Source: Cyclobacteriaceae bacterium (GTDB lineage Bacteria > Bacteroidota > Bacteroidia > Cytophagales > Cyclobacteriaceae). Taken from it: a stretch of 64,000 bases of DNA. The stretch spans positions 1-64,000 of the forward strand of contig JALHRJ010000015.1 of NCBI GenBank assembly GCA_022841475.1, in the 5' to 3' direction. The translations under genes were made by a program, and so were the position numbers. The first letter of the stretch is position 1. Each line of letters starts with the position of its first letter. Of this stretch, positions 1 to 8,954 are shown in pieces. The notes beneath the pieces were generated by a model, which made no database searches, was not told the DNA's origin, and worked only from the letters and a program-made list of their open reading frames with translations.

Positions 1-333
1 CGTTATCTTTCGCTACAAACCAAACCGATGGAGTCATCGCATATAATAGCAATTGGGATGAAGCGCGATCCAGCCAAACGCTTGCCTGAGTGGGAAGAAC
101 TGGGCGCAGTGTTTTGTGCTGTACAAAATATGTATCTAACCGCCACGGCTTATAACGTAGGTTGTTACCTGAGTACCGGGGGCATTACCAACTTTGATGA
201 GGCTAAACCTTTTTTTGGTTTGGATAAAGAAGATAAACTCTGTGGCTTTTTGCATGTAGGGGTGCCAAAAGGCGCGGTGCCGGATGGCAGACGTAAGCCC
301 GTTGCAGAAAAGACCATTTGGGTAAACGCTTAA
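1..333 (+). CDS. Nitroreductase family protein, 3' part only
   Basis: The reading frame is open from the first base of the window, so the gene starts upstream and the ATG at 28 is internal. The visible part is the last ~110 residues. It carries the block EWEELGAVFCAVQNMYLTA followed by GCYLSTGG, typical of the C-terminal half of FMN-dependent nitroreductases (YdjA/NfnB-like), where these helices contribute to the dimer and flavin pocket. The expected role is NAD(P)H-dependent flavin oxidoreduction in the cytoplasm; the substrate cannot be told. It ends 23 bases before the next gene, which could be in the same transcript. Confidence 0.75.
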   Translation, partial: RYLSLQTKPMESSHIIAIGMKRDPAKRLPEWEELGAVFCAVQNMYLTATAYNVGCYLSTGGITNFDEAKPFFGLDKEDKLCGFLHVGVPKGAVPDGRRKPVAEKTIWVNA

Positions 334-356
334 TTTAATAACTTAATTCATATAAT

Positions 357-1823
357 ATGAAACTTCTTAATTCAATCCGAAGCACTGAGGCTGACCAAAA
401 AGTCAATCTGTCATCGCGGCCTTTGAGCCGCGATCCCGCGGAGTGCGCACAATTCGGGATTCCGGGTCAAGCCCAGAATGACACTTCGATTAATATTTTG
501 ACTTTTTGGTCAACCTCAAGGGGTGAGGTTGCCTTTCTCCTCATCACCCTTTTCGCACTAGCGGCCTGCACCTCTACGCCAACAGAAAACAAACTTCCCA
601 CATTCACCCTCACTAAAACCGATAAGTTTTTGTTCAACTCGTTTGTGGATTGCAACATGGCCGAAGTTTGGGTAGGCGATACATTTCGAATCTTTCCCGG
701 CAAGTATGGCGAAGATACCCTGTGGGGTTATTCTGATAACTTACGCTTTGGCAATGGCGCCAATGCCGATGAGGCCTTTGCCAATAAGTTTGACGATCTC
801 ATTATGCCCAAGATGCCGAAGAATGTAAAGCCAACGGAAGAGGGTTTACATGGTGCAGTCTGGTTTGAAACTGTTTATCAGGATTCGAAAGATGCTTCGG
901 GCAAAACATTGTATGCAGTATATCATAACGAAAACTACCCTCAGAATTTTCCTTACAACGAACAAACCGGTCAGGGATACATTTATAAATACTGGCCACA
1001 AGGATTAACGGGAGTTACTTCTCCGGCAGCGGTGTGTCGCATCGGCATTATGAAATCAACCGATGGTGGTTATAGCTGGGACAACCGCGGCATTTTTATT
1101 GAAGACCTGCAACCGCGTATGATTCTTAAACCACACAATACATCGAACACGTTTGCCGGTGGTGTGGGCGATCCTTCTGCGGTAGCCAGTGGTGAATACT
1201 TGTATTTGTTTTATGGTGAATATGGTTATCCGGGTGTATACGATTCTGCTTCGTACGATCCCGCCAAGGAATGGAGCGGCCAGTGTATAAGTGTGGCTAG
1301 AATAAAATTATCGGATCTCGACAATCCGGTCGGTAAAGCAAGACGTTGGGATGGAAAAGGATTTAATGCTTTGCCTGATGGATTTGGTGCGCCTGTACCT
1401 TCTTTACAAATCCCGATGGCGGAAGGTGGCGGTCCTGCATCGGCACCTGATAAGATGTTTCATTGGGGACCATCCGTCAGTTGGAATACTTATTTGAATT
1501 GCTGGGTGATGATGATGGGTCGCGTGGAGAGTTCTTCATGGAAAGGAAGCGCCATATATATTTCGTTCAACTATAACGAGGATTTAACCGAAGGAGATAA
1601 TTCGCAACAGTGGACCAAGCCGCAACAGGTTTTGGATATTCCTGAACATACTTTATGGTATCCATCCCTTCAGCCGATGAATACACCCGAGGATATTGAG
1701 AATAAATATACTTGCGTGCGATTGGGAAAAAGAGCCCGCTTGTTCTTTAAAGATATGTTTACCAACGAAGCTGGTTTTCAGAGTGAGTATAAATCAGAGT
1801 ATATTATTGAATTTGAGAAATAA
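357..1823 (+). CDS. Exported lipoprotein, beta-propeller/sialidase-like, with disrupted N-terminus
   Basis: The mature part begins at a lipobox (LFALAAC), so the product is probably a surface or periplasmic lipoprotein. A sialidase Asp-box-like motif (STDGGYSW) and repeated aromatic/Gly-Asp-Pro strands suggest a beta-propeller related to DUF4185 or glycosidase-like folds; the exact family is not certain and no catalytic set was identified. The odd feature is the start. Residues ~10-54 are encoded by an inverted-repeat element (386-518) that separates the basic MKLLNSIR from the hydrophobic stretch. Either the 357 ATG is still used, giving an unusually long n-region, or translation starts at the in-frame TTG at 498 inside the right arm, which would restore a normal short lipoprotein signal peptide. 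Confidence 0.6.
   Translation: MKLLNSIRSTEADQKVNLSSRPLSRDPAECAQFGIPGQAQNDTSINILTFWSTSRGEVAFLLITLFALAACTSTPTENKLPTFTLTKTDKFLFNSFVDCNMAEVWVGDTFRIFPGKYGEDTLWGYSDNLRFGNGANADEAFANKFDDLIMPKMPKNVKPTEEGLHGAVWFETVYQDSKDASGKTLYAVYHNENYPQNFPYNEQTGQGYIYKYWPQGLTGVTSPAAVCRIGIMKSTDGGYSWDNRGIFIEDLQPRMILKPHNTSNTFAGGVGDPSAVASGEYLYLFYGEYGYPGVYDSASYDPAKEWSGQCISVARIKLSDLDNPVGKARRWDGKGFNALPDGFGAPVPSLQIPMAEGGGPASAPDKMFHWGPSVSWNTYLNCWVMMMGRVESSSWKGSAIYISFNYNEDLTEGDNSQQWTKPQQVLDIPEHTLWYPSLQPMNTPEDIENKYTCVRLGKRARLFFKDMFTNEAGFQSEYKSEYIIEFEK
386..518. repeat. 133-bp inverted-repeat (MITE/REP-like) element inside a gene
   Basis: Arms of 21 bases at 386-406 and 498-518 are reverse complements with one mismatch (TGAGGCTGACCAAAAAGTCAA on the left). 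Between them lies GC-rich, internally palindromic sequence: CGCGGC/GCCGCG around 415-432, and TGTCAT...ATGACA ends of the kind seen in dispersed non-coding bacterial repeats. There is no room for a transposase. The element lies inside the open reading frame of a lipoprotein, right in front of its hydrophobic signal segment. No other copy was seen in this window. Confidence 0.7.
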
Positions 1824-1843
1824 AACTAAAATATGAAACTCTT

Positions 1844-1864
1844 CCCCTCTCCTCTGGAGAGGGG
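1844..1864. repeat. Small dispersed palindrome (CCCCTCTCC-type)
   Basis: CCCCTCTCC-TCT-GGAGAGGGG is a perfect 9-bp inverted repeat just after the lipoprotein stop codon. It is followed by ATGGATGAGG, resembling the outer part of the longer copy at 38249-38311. Besides being an interspersed repeat it could act as a hairpin at the transcript end. Confidence 0.6.
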
Positions 1865-1882
1865 TCATGGATGAGGTCAAAT

Positions 1883-2833
1883 ATGAATATCGATCGCCAA
1901 ACCATTGAACAAGCGCACGAGCGCATTAAATCCTACATTCATCGCACGCCTGTGCTTACAAGTCAAAGTATAGATGATGCAGCGGGTTGCCAGGTATTTT
2001 TCAAGTGTGAGAATTTTCAGAAGGTGGGTGCGTTCAAAGCACGGGGCGCCATGAATGCGGCCCTGTCACTTTCTACCGAACAATTGAAAAAAGGAATTGC
2101 CACACATTCATCGGGTAATCACGCACAGGCAATTGCAAGAGCGGGTAAAATTCTGGGTGTCAAATCTTATATAGTTATGCCACGCACTGCACCCGAAATA
2201 AAAAAGCGCGGAGTAAAAGGCTATGGTGGAGAAATTTTTGAATGCGAGCCTACACTGCAGGCACGAGAAGCCACCCTGGCCGAAGTAATAAAAAAGACAG
2301 GAGCCACAGAAATACACCCATTTAATAATTATCAGGTGATTGCCGGCCAGGCCACGGCTGCAAAGGAATTGTTTGAAGAAATAAAAGATCTAGATGTGAT
2401 CATGGCCCCGGTAGGTGGCGGAGGATTGTTGAGCGGAACAGCCTTGGCAGCAAGATATTTTTCACCCAAAACAAAAGTGATTGCCGGTGAACCCGCAGGG
2501 TCGGATGATGCGTATCGCTCTATGCAAAGTGGTAAAATTGAGCAAGCCCAATCCCAAACAATAGCCGATGGTTTGCTGACTACGCTGGGGGATAAAACAT
2601 TTCCCATTATTAAAGAATTAGTAAGCGAAGTTATTACCGTTAGCGATGTCCAGATTGTTGAAGCGATGCGAATGGTTTGGGAACGGATGAAAATTATTAT
2701 TGAACCTTCTTGTGCCGTTCCATTAGCTGCGTTGCTAAAAGAGAAAGAAAGATTTAGAGGTCAACGCGTGGGAATTATTCTTACTGGAGGGAATGTGGAT
2801 TTGGAGAAGGTGTTGGGGTTGATGACAGGTTAG
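1883..2833 (+). CDS. PLP-dependent threonine/serine dehydratase
   Basis: A fold-type II PLP enzyme of the threonine ammonia-lyase/serine racemase group, about 316 residues and lacking the C-terminal ACT regulatory domain of biosynthetic IlvA. Lys52 in GAFKARGA is the expected Schiff-base lysine, SSGNHAQ (76-82) binds the substrate carboxylate and VGGGGLLSG (177-185) holds the PLP phosphate. Likely reaction: deamination of threonine or serine to the 2-oxo acid; racemase or hydroxyaspartate dehydratase activity is possible. I chose the ATG at 1883 because MNIDRQTIEQAHERI matches the usual family N-terminus; the ATG at 1871 lies within the flanking repeat. Confidence 0.85.
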   Translation: MNIDRQTIEQAHERIKSYIHRTPVLTSQSIDDAAGCQVFFKCENFQKVGAFKARGAMNAALSLSTEQLKKGIATHSSGNHAQAIARAGKILGVKSYIVMPRTAPEIKKRGVKGYGGEIFECEPTLQAREATLAEVIKKTGATEIHPFNNYQVIAGQATAAKELFEEIKDLDVIMAPVGGGGLLSGTALAARYFSPKTKVIAGEPAGSDDAYRSMQSGKIEQAQSQTIADGLLTTLGDKTFPIIKELVSEVITVSDVQIVEAMRMVWERMKIIIEPSCAVPLAALLKEKERFRGQRVGIILTGGNVDLEKVLGLMTG

Positions 2834-2889
2834 TGAGAACTATTTGAAATAATTTGAGGTTCGATTTGTTCGTATTCAAAACCCAACTT

Positions 2890-4146
2890 ATGAAAGTGCT
2901 TTGCTCGTTCCTTTTAGCAACACTTCTTTCTTTTTCTGGATTCTGTCAATCGCAATCTATTATTCAGAATTTTTCGGTTTACCCGTTACGCAGCATTCAG
3001 TCTACCGATGTAGATTTTTCTGATCTCAAGCTTCTTAAAGACATACTCACAGACAAGCGCATTGTTTTGTTAGGCGAGCAATCGCATGGGGATGGCGCTT
3101 CTTTCGAGGCTAAAGTAAGATTAGTCAAATTCCTGCATCAAGAAATGGGTTTTGATATGATCAGCTTTGAAAGCGATCTGTTAGATGCGCATAGAGCATG
3201 GCAAGAGATAAAAACCAAAGATTATAAGGAAAGCCCCTTACGTGAGAGTATCTACTACATCTGGTCGGAAACAAAAGAGCTGGACTCCTTTATAAAATAT
3301 GTACATGAGCAAGCTGCTACTGAGAAGCCATTAATGGTTACCGGATTTGATTGTCAGGGAAGTGTTCTTTTGGAAGAGGGGCTACTGAATGAAATAGGAA
3401 AAGAAATTGGGAACAGTCTGATTCTAACCGCAGATGAAACGGCATCCATAGAACAAGTGCAACAAGCGGGGGCAGAGTTCCTCGCAGAGAATGAAGCAGA
3501 CTCCGCACTATTTTTTGCGGCAATCAATAAAGTAAGGGCTTCACTTAAGAAGTCTATTGCTGCTGATAGCACAGAACTTAAATCAATATTGCGGCAATCA
3601 CTTGAAGGATGGGTTGAAATGATCCGTTGGCAGATAGATCATCTTCATGAACGCGATGTAAAAGTGCAAAACCCTCGCGATCGGCAGATGGCCCTCAACC
3701 TTATCTATCTTTCAAAACTATATCCAGACAAAAAGATAATTGCGTGGGGAGCATCCTATCACTTTGCCAATCAAATAGAGCTACTTGAAAATACTCCGTT
3801 GGTGGAATTGTTCTCAAAACGAATGGATAGCATTCAACATATTCATGAAACCACCAACGTAGTTGAAAGTCTGGAAGGCGCATTGCCAATGGGTAGAATT
3901 TTGAAGAAACAATTTGGTGAAACTCTTTACAGTCTTGCATTTTCGTCCTATGAAGGAAAATTTGGGATGGTAGGTCATGGCCCCATGTCTTTAGAAAAAA
4001 TTCAGCCGCCAGCGGGGAGTATTGAAGTTGAGTTTGTTAAAAACAATTTGCCAATGGCCATTGTAAATTTTAATAGAACAACGAATCAGAAGTTTTACTC
4101 ATCGGCATTGGGAAATCTCCCACTTTTCGCTCCATGGATTCCTTAA
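2890..4146 (+). CDS. Erythromycin esterase family protein, exported
   Basis: A signal peptide (MKVLCSFLLATLLSFSGFCQ) leads a ~400-residue protein with the Ere-family core: IVLLGEQSHGDG near the N-terminus with conserved Glu and His, FDMISFESDLLDAHRAW, and later KIIAWGASYHFAN. EreA/EreB enzymes open macrolide lactone rings, but most environmental homologues have no proven substrate, so resistance should not be assumed. The start at 2890 was preferred over 2854 because it begins exactly at the signal peptide. It is convergent with the M1 peptidase gene at 4248, with a ~100-base gap that shows no clear terminator. Confidence 0.75.
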   Translation: MKVLCSFLLATLLSFSGFCQSQSIIQNFSVYPLRSIQSTDVDFSDLKLLKDILTDKRIVLLGEQSHGDGASFEAKVRLVKFLHQEMGFDMISFESDLLDAHRAWQEIKTKDYKESPLRESIYYIWSETKELDSFIKYVHEQAATEKPLMVTGFDCQGSVLLEEGLLNEIGKEIGNSLILTADETASIEQVQQAGAEFLAENEADSALFFAAINKVRASLKKSIAADSTELKSILRQSLEGWVEMIRWQIDHLHERDVKVQNPRDRQMALNLIYLSKLYPDKKIIAWGASYHFANQIELLENTPLVELFSKRMDSIQHIHETTNVVESLEGALPMGRILKKQFGETLYSLAFSSYEGKFGMVGHGPMSLEKIQPPAGSIEVEFVKNNLPMAIVNFNRTTNQKFYSSALGNLPLFAPWIP

Positions 4147-4247
4147 CAAAGTATCCTTCCCGAAAGATATTTTGAGAATAGCAAAAAGAGGAAATGGTTA
4201 AAATACCTAATGAAATACAAAGCCCTAGCAATTTTCCTTTTGTCATA

Positions 4248-6470
4248 TCAATTTTTTTTCAACTCATCAAATTTACTGGCCGAAGGTTTTTTAGGAAATA
4301 CATTATCAGATGGATTTACTTCTCCGGTTTCCCCTAAAGGATCAATGACCACGTTTGTTACTTCTTTCTCTTTAACAAATACTTTCTTCACTTCCTTTTC
4401 ATTCAGGCGCCAGATTTCAGCAGGAATTCGCTCAACCTCTTTGCTGCCATCCTTAAACGTCCATTCGATAACCACAGGCGTTACAAGTCCACCATTATTT
4501 TTTAGGGTTATTTCATACAAGTTTTTATCAGCTAATTTTTGACGTACTTCATCATTGTTGAGGCGGCTTCTGAATTCCCCGTATTGATTTTCTGCTGTGT
4601 TGATCATAGTAAATTCCTGTGGTCCATTACTAAAGTCAGTAGCTTTTCCCTTTGAAGTGGTTGCTGCCAGGTCGCCAGTTTTTGTTTTTACATTTTTATT
4701 TTCAAGGTCTTGTGTCTGACTCTTTACGGTATACCATTTCACTTCGTCAAGTTCTACATCAACATTATCAACTGTATAAAACCATCCGCGCCAGAACCAA
4801 TCCAGGTCAACAGCGGAAGCGTCTTCCATCGTGCGGAAAAAGTCTGCGGGCTTAGGATGTTTGAACGCCCAACGTTGTGAATATTCCTTGAAAGCTTTAT
4901 CAAAAAGTTCAGGCCCCATCACAGTTTCGCGCAACAACGTTAATGCTGCTGCAGGTTTGCCATACGCATTGGCTCCAAAATCACCACCCGGAATATTGTC
5001 CGAGTGCCACATAATCGGGCGCATCATATTTTTATCGCCACGCATGTAACCGGCCATGCCTTTGGGTGAACCCCAGTTGATGTTAACATCCGGATAGCGT
5101 TCGCGTTTGGTTTCTCTTTCGAGGAAAGAGTTTAGTCCTTCATCCATCCAACTCCATTGACGCTCATCGGAGTTCACTATCATCGGAAAGAAGTTATGAC
5201 CTACTTCGTGAATGATTACACCCACCATGCCTTCATACGTGCGTTGTGAGTATGTGCCATCAGCCTTAGGACGACCGCCATTAAAGCAAATCATCGGATA
5301 CTCCATACCCTGGTTGGCTGTGTGGACAGAGTATGCGGTTGGATAGGGATAATCGAACGTGCGAGCGGAATAAACTTCCAATGTGTTCTTAATTGCTTTG
5401 GTAGATTCTTTCGCCCAAAGTGGATTGCCCTCTTTTGAATAAAGAGATTGCGCCAGTGGAGTTTTGTCACCAACTTTTACAGCCATGGCATCCCAGATAA
5501 ATTTACGGGATGTAGCGAATGCGAAGTCCCGCACGTTTTCAGCATAAAAATCCCAGGTGCTTTTTTTCTTACTGCGCTCTTTTTCTTTTTTTATGGCCTC
5601 CGCTTCAGTTACAATAAACACCGGGGCGTCAAAGGTTGTCTTTGCTTTTTCGAAGCGCGCGATTTGTTCTTTCGTTAATACATCCTTTGGATTTTGAAGC
5701 ATTCCTGTTGCGCCAACGATGTGATCTGCAGGAACGGTTATGCGCACACGATAATTACCAAACACCAATGCATACTCACCTTGTCCTATAAATTGTTTGT
5801 TTTGCCAGCCTTCGTAATCGTCAAACACGCACATGCGTGGGAACCATTGCGCGATCGTATAAAGTGCGTTGCCATCTTCCGGAAAAAATTCGTAGCCACC
5901 ACGCTCACTGAATTTCATGCGGTCTTTCTCCACATAACTCCACTCCACTTTAAAGGAATATTTTTCTCCGGTTTTTAAAGGGGTTGGCAAATCCACCCGC
6001 AACATGGTAAAGTTGATGGTATAGGGAAGATCTTTTCCGGTGGCGGCATCTTTCACCGATTTAATTTTGAAACCACCATCATAACCATACGTATCAGAGG
6101 ATAATGGAAAAAATTTAACCGGAATGGAATCCCGAACCCGGTTGGTTTCGGTTTTGTCGGTCATGTTTCCGTTCGAGAGATTATTTTGATCTAACTGAAG
6201 CCATAAGTACCGTAATACCTCAGGGGCATTATTATAATAAGTGATGGTTTCCTTGCCTGTAATTAGTTGGGTGTCCTCATTCAACTCTACATCAATATCA
6301 TAATCGGCACGTTGCTGCCAGTAATTGATTCCCGGTGCTCCGGAAGCAGACCGGTAACTGTTGGGCGTGGGTAGTTGCTGATCGAGCTGTTCAAATTTTC
6401 CTTGCCAGTTTTGAGCCATTACAGCTACTGTGAATAGCAAGAATGCAAATAGTGAGATATGTTTTTTCAT
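4248..6470 (-). CDS. M1 family zinc metallopeptidase, paralogue 1
   Basis: A 740-residue exported gluzincin aminopeptidase-like protein. The signal peptide begins at the second candidate start (MKKHISLFAFLLFTVAVMAQ), so 6470 was chosen over 6539. The zinc site is HEVGH (His421) followed 18 residues later by the third ligand in WMDEGLNSF, i.e. HEXXH-X18-E. GMEYP stands where M1 aminopeptidases have GAMEN and would bind the substrate N-terminus. The N-terminal ~250 residues are beta-rich, as in M1 enzymes. Likely periplasmic or outer-membrane-associated peptide digestion. It is the most divergent of three tandem paralogues, especially near the C-terminus, yet keeps the shared tail KFDELKK. Confidence 0.9.
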   Translation of the reverse strand: MKKHISLFAFLLFTVAVMAQNWQGKFEQLDQQLPTPNSYRSASGAPGINYWQQRADYDIDVELNEDTQLITGKETITYYNNAPEVLRYLWLQLDQNNLSNGNMTDKTETNRVRDSIPVKFFPLSSDTYGYDGGFKIKSVKDAATGKDLPYTINFTMLRVDLPTPLKTGEKYSFKVEWSYVEKDRMKFSERGGYEFFPEDGNALYTIAQWFPRMCVFDDYEGWQNKQFIGQGEYALVFGNYRVRITVPADHIVGATGMLQNPKDVLTKEQIARFEKAKTTFDAPVFIVTEAEAIKKEKERSKKKSTWDFYAENVRDFAFATSRKFIWDAMAVKVGDKTPLAQSLYSKEGNPLWAKESTKAIKNTLEVYSARTFDYPYPTAYSVHTANQGMEYPMICFNGGRPKADGTYSQRTYEGMVGVIIHEVGHNFFPMIVNSDERQWSWMDEGLNSFLERETKRERYPDVNINWGSPKGMAGYMRGDKNMMRPIMWHSDNIPGGDFGANAYGKPAAALTLLRETVMGPELFDKAFKEYSQRWAFKHPKPADFFRTMEDASAVDLDWFWRGWFYTVDNVDVELDEVKWYTVKSQTQDLENKNVKTKTGDLAATTSKGKATDFSNGPQEFTMINTAENQYGEFRSRLNNDEVRQKLADKNLYEITLKNNGGLVTPVVIEWTFKDGSKEVERIPAEIWRLNEKEVKKVFVKEKEVTNVVIDPLGETGEVNPSDNVFPKKPSASKFDELKKN

Positions 6471-6508
6471 ACAGGTAGTTTCAAGATTCCAAAGTGCAAA
6501 AATAGAAA

Positions 6509-6537
6509 GACCAGCGGAATAGTCTACTCCACTGGTC
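6509..6537 (-). terminator. Intrinsic terminator after M1 paralogue 2
   Basis: On the minus strand GACCAGTGG and CCGCTGGTC pair with one G-U across an AT-rich loop, followed by TTTCTATTTTT. It lies 46 bases past the stop of the 6583-8823 gene. The trailing T-tract also contains TATTTTTG (6497-6504), a good -7 element for the next gene starting at 6470, so termination and re-initiation may be packed together. Confidence 0.6.
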
Positions 6538-6582
6538 AACTTATAATGTGATTTACTCCCACACCACAGGGGAGATCAATTG

Positions 6583-8823
6583 TTATTTACCCTTTTTCTT
6601 CAACTCATCAAATTTGTTGGGTTGCGATGCCTTCGGAAACACATTGTTTTCAATGCTTATATCAGCCGTTTCCTTCAACGGATCAATGACAACATTTACT
6701 ACTTCTTTATCTTTGGCAAACACCTTGGTTACTTTGGTTTCATTGATGCGCCAGATTTCAGCCGGCAATCGTTCAATCTCTTTACTTCCATCTTTAAAGG
6801 TCCACTCAATAATTACGGGCATGATTAAGCCCCCTTTATTGGACAAGGTTATCTCATAGAAATTTTTGGTTTCCATTTTTGAAATCATGGCCTTATCATC
6901 AAGTCGGTTGGCGAACTCACCATACATTCTGTCGTTCGTAGGAATTACGTTAAAGTATTGCGGTCCCTGACTAAAGTCAGCAGGTTTGTTTCCATCCCCT
7001 TTTGCAGTAGCCAGATCTCCTTTCGTTGCAGTTTTTGTTTTGTTTTCCACGGTAGCCTGATCTTTGCGAACCTTAAACCACTTTACATCATCCAACGACA
7101 TATCGCAGTTGTCCGTGGTATAAAACCAACCTCGCCAAAACCAGTCCAGATCAACCGCTGATGCATCTTCCATGGTTCGGAAAAAATCTGCTGGCTTGGG
7201 ATGTTTGAAGGCCCAACGCTCGGCATATTCTCTAAAAGCTTTATCAAAAAGTTCTGGCCCCATAACAGTTTCGCGCAAGATGTTGAGCGCGGTGGCAGTC
7301 TTTGCATATTGTTCGTTTCCAAAGTTCGAGCGCACAACAGATTCAGAATTTACCATCAATGGTCTTTGCAACTCGGCATTGCCTTTCATGTAAGGCACAA
7401 TGCTGGCGGCAGGGCCACGACCAATAGGTTTATCAGGATAATTTTCTACTTCGGTGCGGTACTGAACAAAGGTATTGAGTCCTTCATCCATCCACGTCCA
7501 TTGGCGTTCATCGTTATTGATGATCATAGGAAAGAAGTTATGGCCTACCTCGTGGATGATTACACCAATCATACCCCACTTGGTGCGATCGGGTACCGTG
7601 CCATCTTTATTGGGTCTGCCATAGTTGAAACATATCATGGGATACTCCATACCCAACGATGCAGCATGCACCGAAGTAGCTTGCGGATAAGGATAGTTGA
7701 TAGAATATTTTGAATACGTTACCAAGGTGTTCTTTACAGCGATGGTTGATTCCTTTTCCCAAAGCGGATTTCCTTCTTTCGGGTAATACGACATCGCCAA
7801 AGGTGTTTTATCACCCACTTTCACAGCCATCGCATCCCAGATAAATTTACGAGAAGAGGCAAAGGCAAAGTCACGAACATTTTCAGCTACAAATTGCCAG
7901 GTCTTCTTAGCTGTTGATTTTGTTTTTTCACGTTGCACGGCTTCTTCCTGTGTGCAGATGATAATGGGTTTATCGAAAGTTGTCTTTGCTTTTTCAAAGC
8001 GCGCATATTGTTCTTCAGTCAAAACTTCCTTTACATTTTTCACCATACCCGTAGCGCCAACAATATGATCGGCAGGTACCGTAAGATTCACTTCATAATT
8101 TCCAAAGTTCAATGTAAACTCACCCTGACCTAAAAATTGTTTGTTCTGCCAGCCTACTACATCATCGTAAACACACATGCGTGGAAACCATTGTGCAATG
8201 ATGTAGAGATAGTTGTCATCCTCCGGAAAATACTCCATGCCGCTACGACCGTCATTGGGCGTTGTATTCTTCATCCGGTCGTTGATGTTGAAAGACCACT
8301 CAATCGAAAGCGACATTTTTTGTCCGGCACTCAGTGCTTTAGGAAGGTCAATGCGCATCATGGTTTGATTGATGGTATAGGGTAATGCTTTGCCGGCAAC
8401 GTCCTTTACGGATTTGATTTTAAAGCCACCATCAAAATCGTAGAGGTCTACGGTAGCCGCCATCGTCCTGGTATTTACGGAGTCCCGAACAGTACTATTT
8501 GAAGTTTTAGTAGTGTTGTTGCCCTTTGCATTAATATTTTGATCGAGTTGTAACCAGAGGTAGGTAAGTGGATCCGGAGAGTTATTGTGATAGGTAATTA
8601 TTTCCGAGCCGGTAATACTTTGATTTTGATCATTGAGTTCGGCATTGATAACATAGTCTGCTTGCTGTTGCCAGTATTTTCCACCCGGTGCACCGGAGGC
8701 TGAGCGATATTCATTGGGAGTTGGAAGTTGCTGATCCAATTGTTCGAATTTGCCCTGCCATGTTTGGGCAGATAGCGGCATCGAGATAACCAGCAGTACA
8801 AAAAGGATGGTAGTTTTATTCAT
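6583..8823 (-). CDS. M1 family zinc metallopeptidase, paralogue 2
   Basis: A 746-residue secreted M1 metallopeptidase with signal peptide MNKTTILFVLLVISMPLSAQ. The active site is intact: HEVGHNFFPM with the third zinc ligand in WMDEGLNTF, and GMEYPMICF in place of GAMEN. Long stretches are near-identical to the downstream and upstream copies, for example KHPKPADFFRTMEDASAVD. It is closer to paralogue 3 than to paralogue 1: both have a KVRKD-type linker and the ending QPNKFDELKKK. It has its own candidate promoter (8848-8855) and terminator (6509-6537), suggesting independent expression. Substrate specificity is unknown. Confidence 0.9.
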   Translation of the reverse strand: MNKTTILFVLLVISMPLSAQTWQGKFEQLDQQLPTPNEYRSASGAPGGKYWQQQADYVINAELNDQNQSITGSEIITYHNNSPDPLTYLWLQLDQNINAKGNNTTKTSNSTVRDSVNTRTMAATVDLYDFDGGFKIKSVKDVAGKALPYTINQTMMRIDLPKALSAGQKMSLSIEWSFNINDRMKNTTPNDGRSGMEYFPEDDNYLYIIAQWFPRMCVYDDVVGWQNKQFLGQGEFTLNFGNYEVNLTVPADHIVGATGMVKNVKEVLTEEQYARFEKAKTTFDKPIIICTQEEAVQREKTKSTAKKTWQFVAENVRDFAFASSRKFIWDAMAVKVGDKTPLAMSYYPKEGNPLWEKESTIAVKNTLVTYSKYSINYPYPQATSVHAASLGMEYPMICFNYGRPNKDGTVPDRTKWGMIGVIIHEVGHNFFPMIINNDERQWTWMDEGLNTFVQYRTEVENYPDKPIGRGPAASIVPYMKGNAELQRPLMVNSESVVRSNFGNEQYAKTATALNILRETVMGPELFDKAFREYAERWAFKHPKPADFFRTMEDASAVDLDWFWRGWFYTTDNCDMSLDDVKWFKVRKDQATVENKTKTATKGDLATAKGDGNKPADFSQGPQYFNVIPTNDRMYGEFANRLDDKAMISKMETKNFYEITLSNKGGLIMPVIIEWTFKDGSKEIERLPAEIWRINETKVTKVFAKDKEVVNVVIDPLKETADISIENNVFPKASQPNKFDELKKKGK

Positions 8824-8847
8824 AACTCAATTTAGGATTTCGAACTT

Positions 8848-8855
8848 CAAAAGTA
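8848..8855 (-). promoter_or_regulatory. Candidate -7 element for M1 paralogue 2
   Basis: The minus strand reads TACTTTTG, matching the Bacteroidota TAnnTTTG -7 consensus, 25 bases upstream of the ATG at 8823. No convincing TTG -33 box is present at the usual ~19-21 base spacing (TTA instead), so support is moderate. Confidence 0.45.
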
Positions 8856-8908
8856 GTTAGTGATTTTGAATAGTTAAGACCCCGGATAACTTATTACAAC
8901 CGAACAAC

Positions 8909-8933
8909 AAAAAAGCCCCTTCAGAGGGGCTTT
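8909..8933 (-). terminator. Intrinsic terminator after M1 paralogue 3
   Basis: On the minus strand AAAGCCCCTCTGAAGGGGCT followed by TTTTTT forms a strong GC stem with a U-tract, 21 bases beyond the stop of the 8955-11186 gene. It closes the HupE-M1 transcription unit. Confidence 0.85.
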
Positions 8934-8954
8934 ATCAGACAATCAAAATTGTTA

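Noticed and set aside
1871-1885. ATG at 1871 as start of the dehydratase
   Set aside because: It falls in the flanking repeat and adds four residues not expected from the family N-terminus; the ATG at 1883 fits better.
2890-4146. Macrolide resistance gene
   Set aside because: The family match alone does not show activity on macrolides, and most environmental members are uncharacterised.
7201-7713. 170-codon plus-strand open frame opposite M1 paralogue 2
   Set aside because: It lies fully antisense to a conserved peptidase gene and has Cys/His/Arg-rich composition typical of a shadow frame; similar frames recur opposite paralogues 1 and 3.
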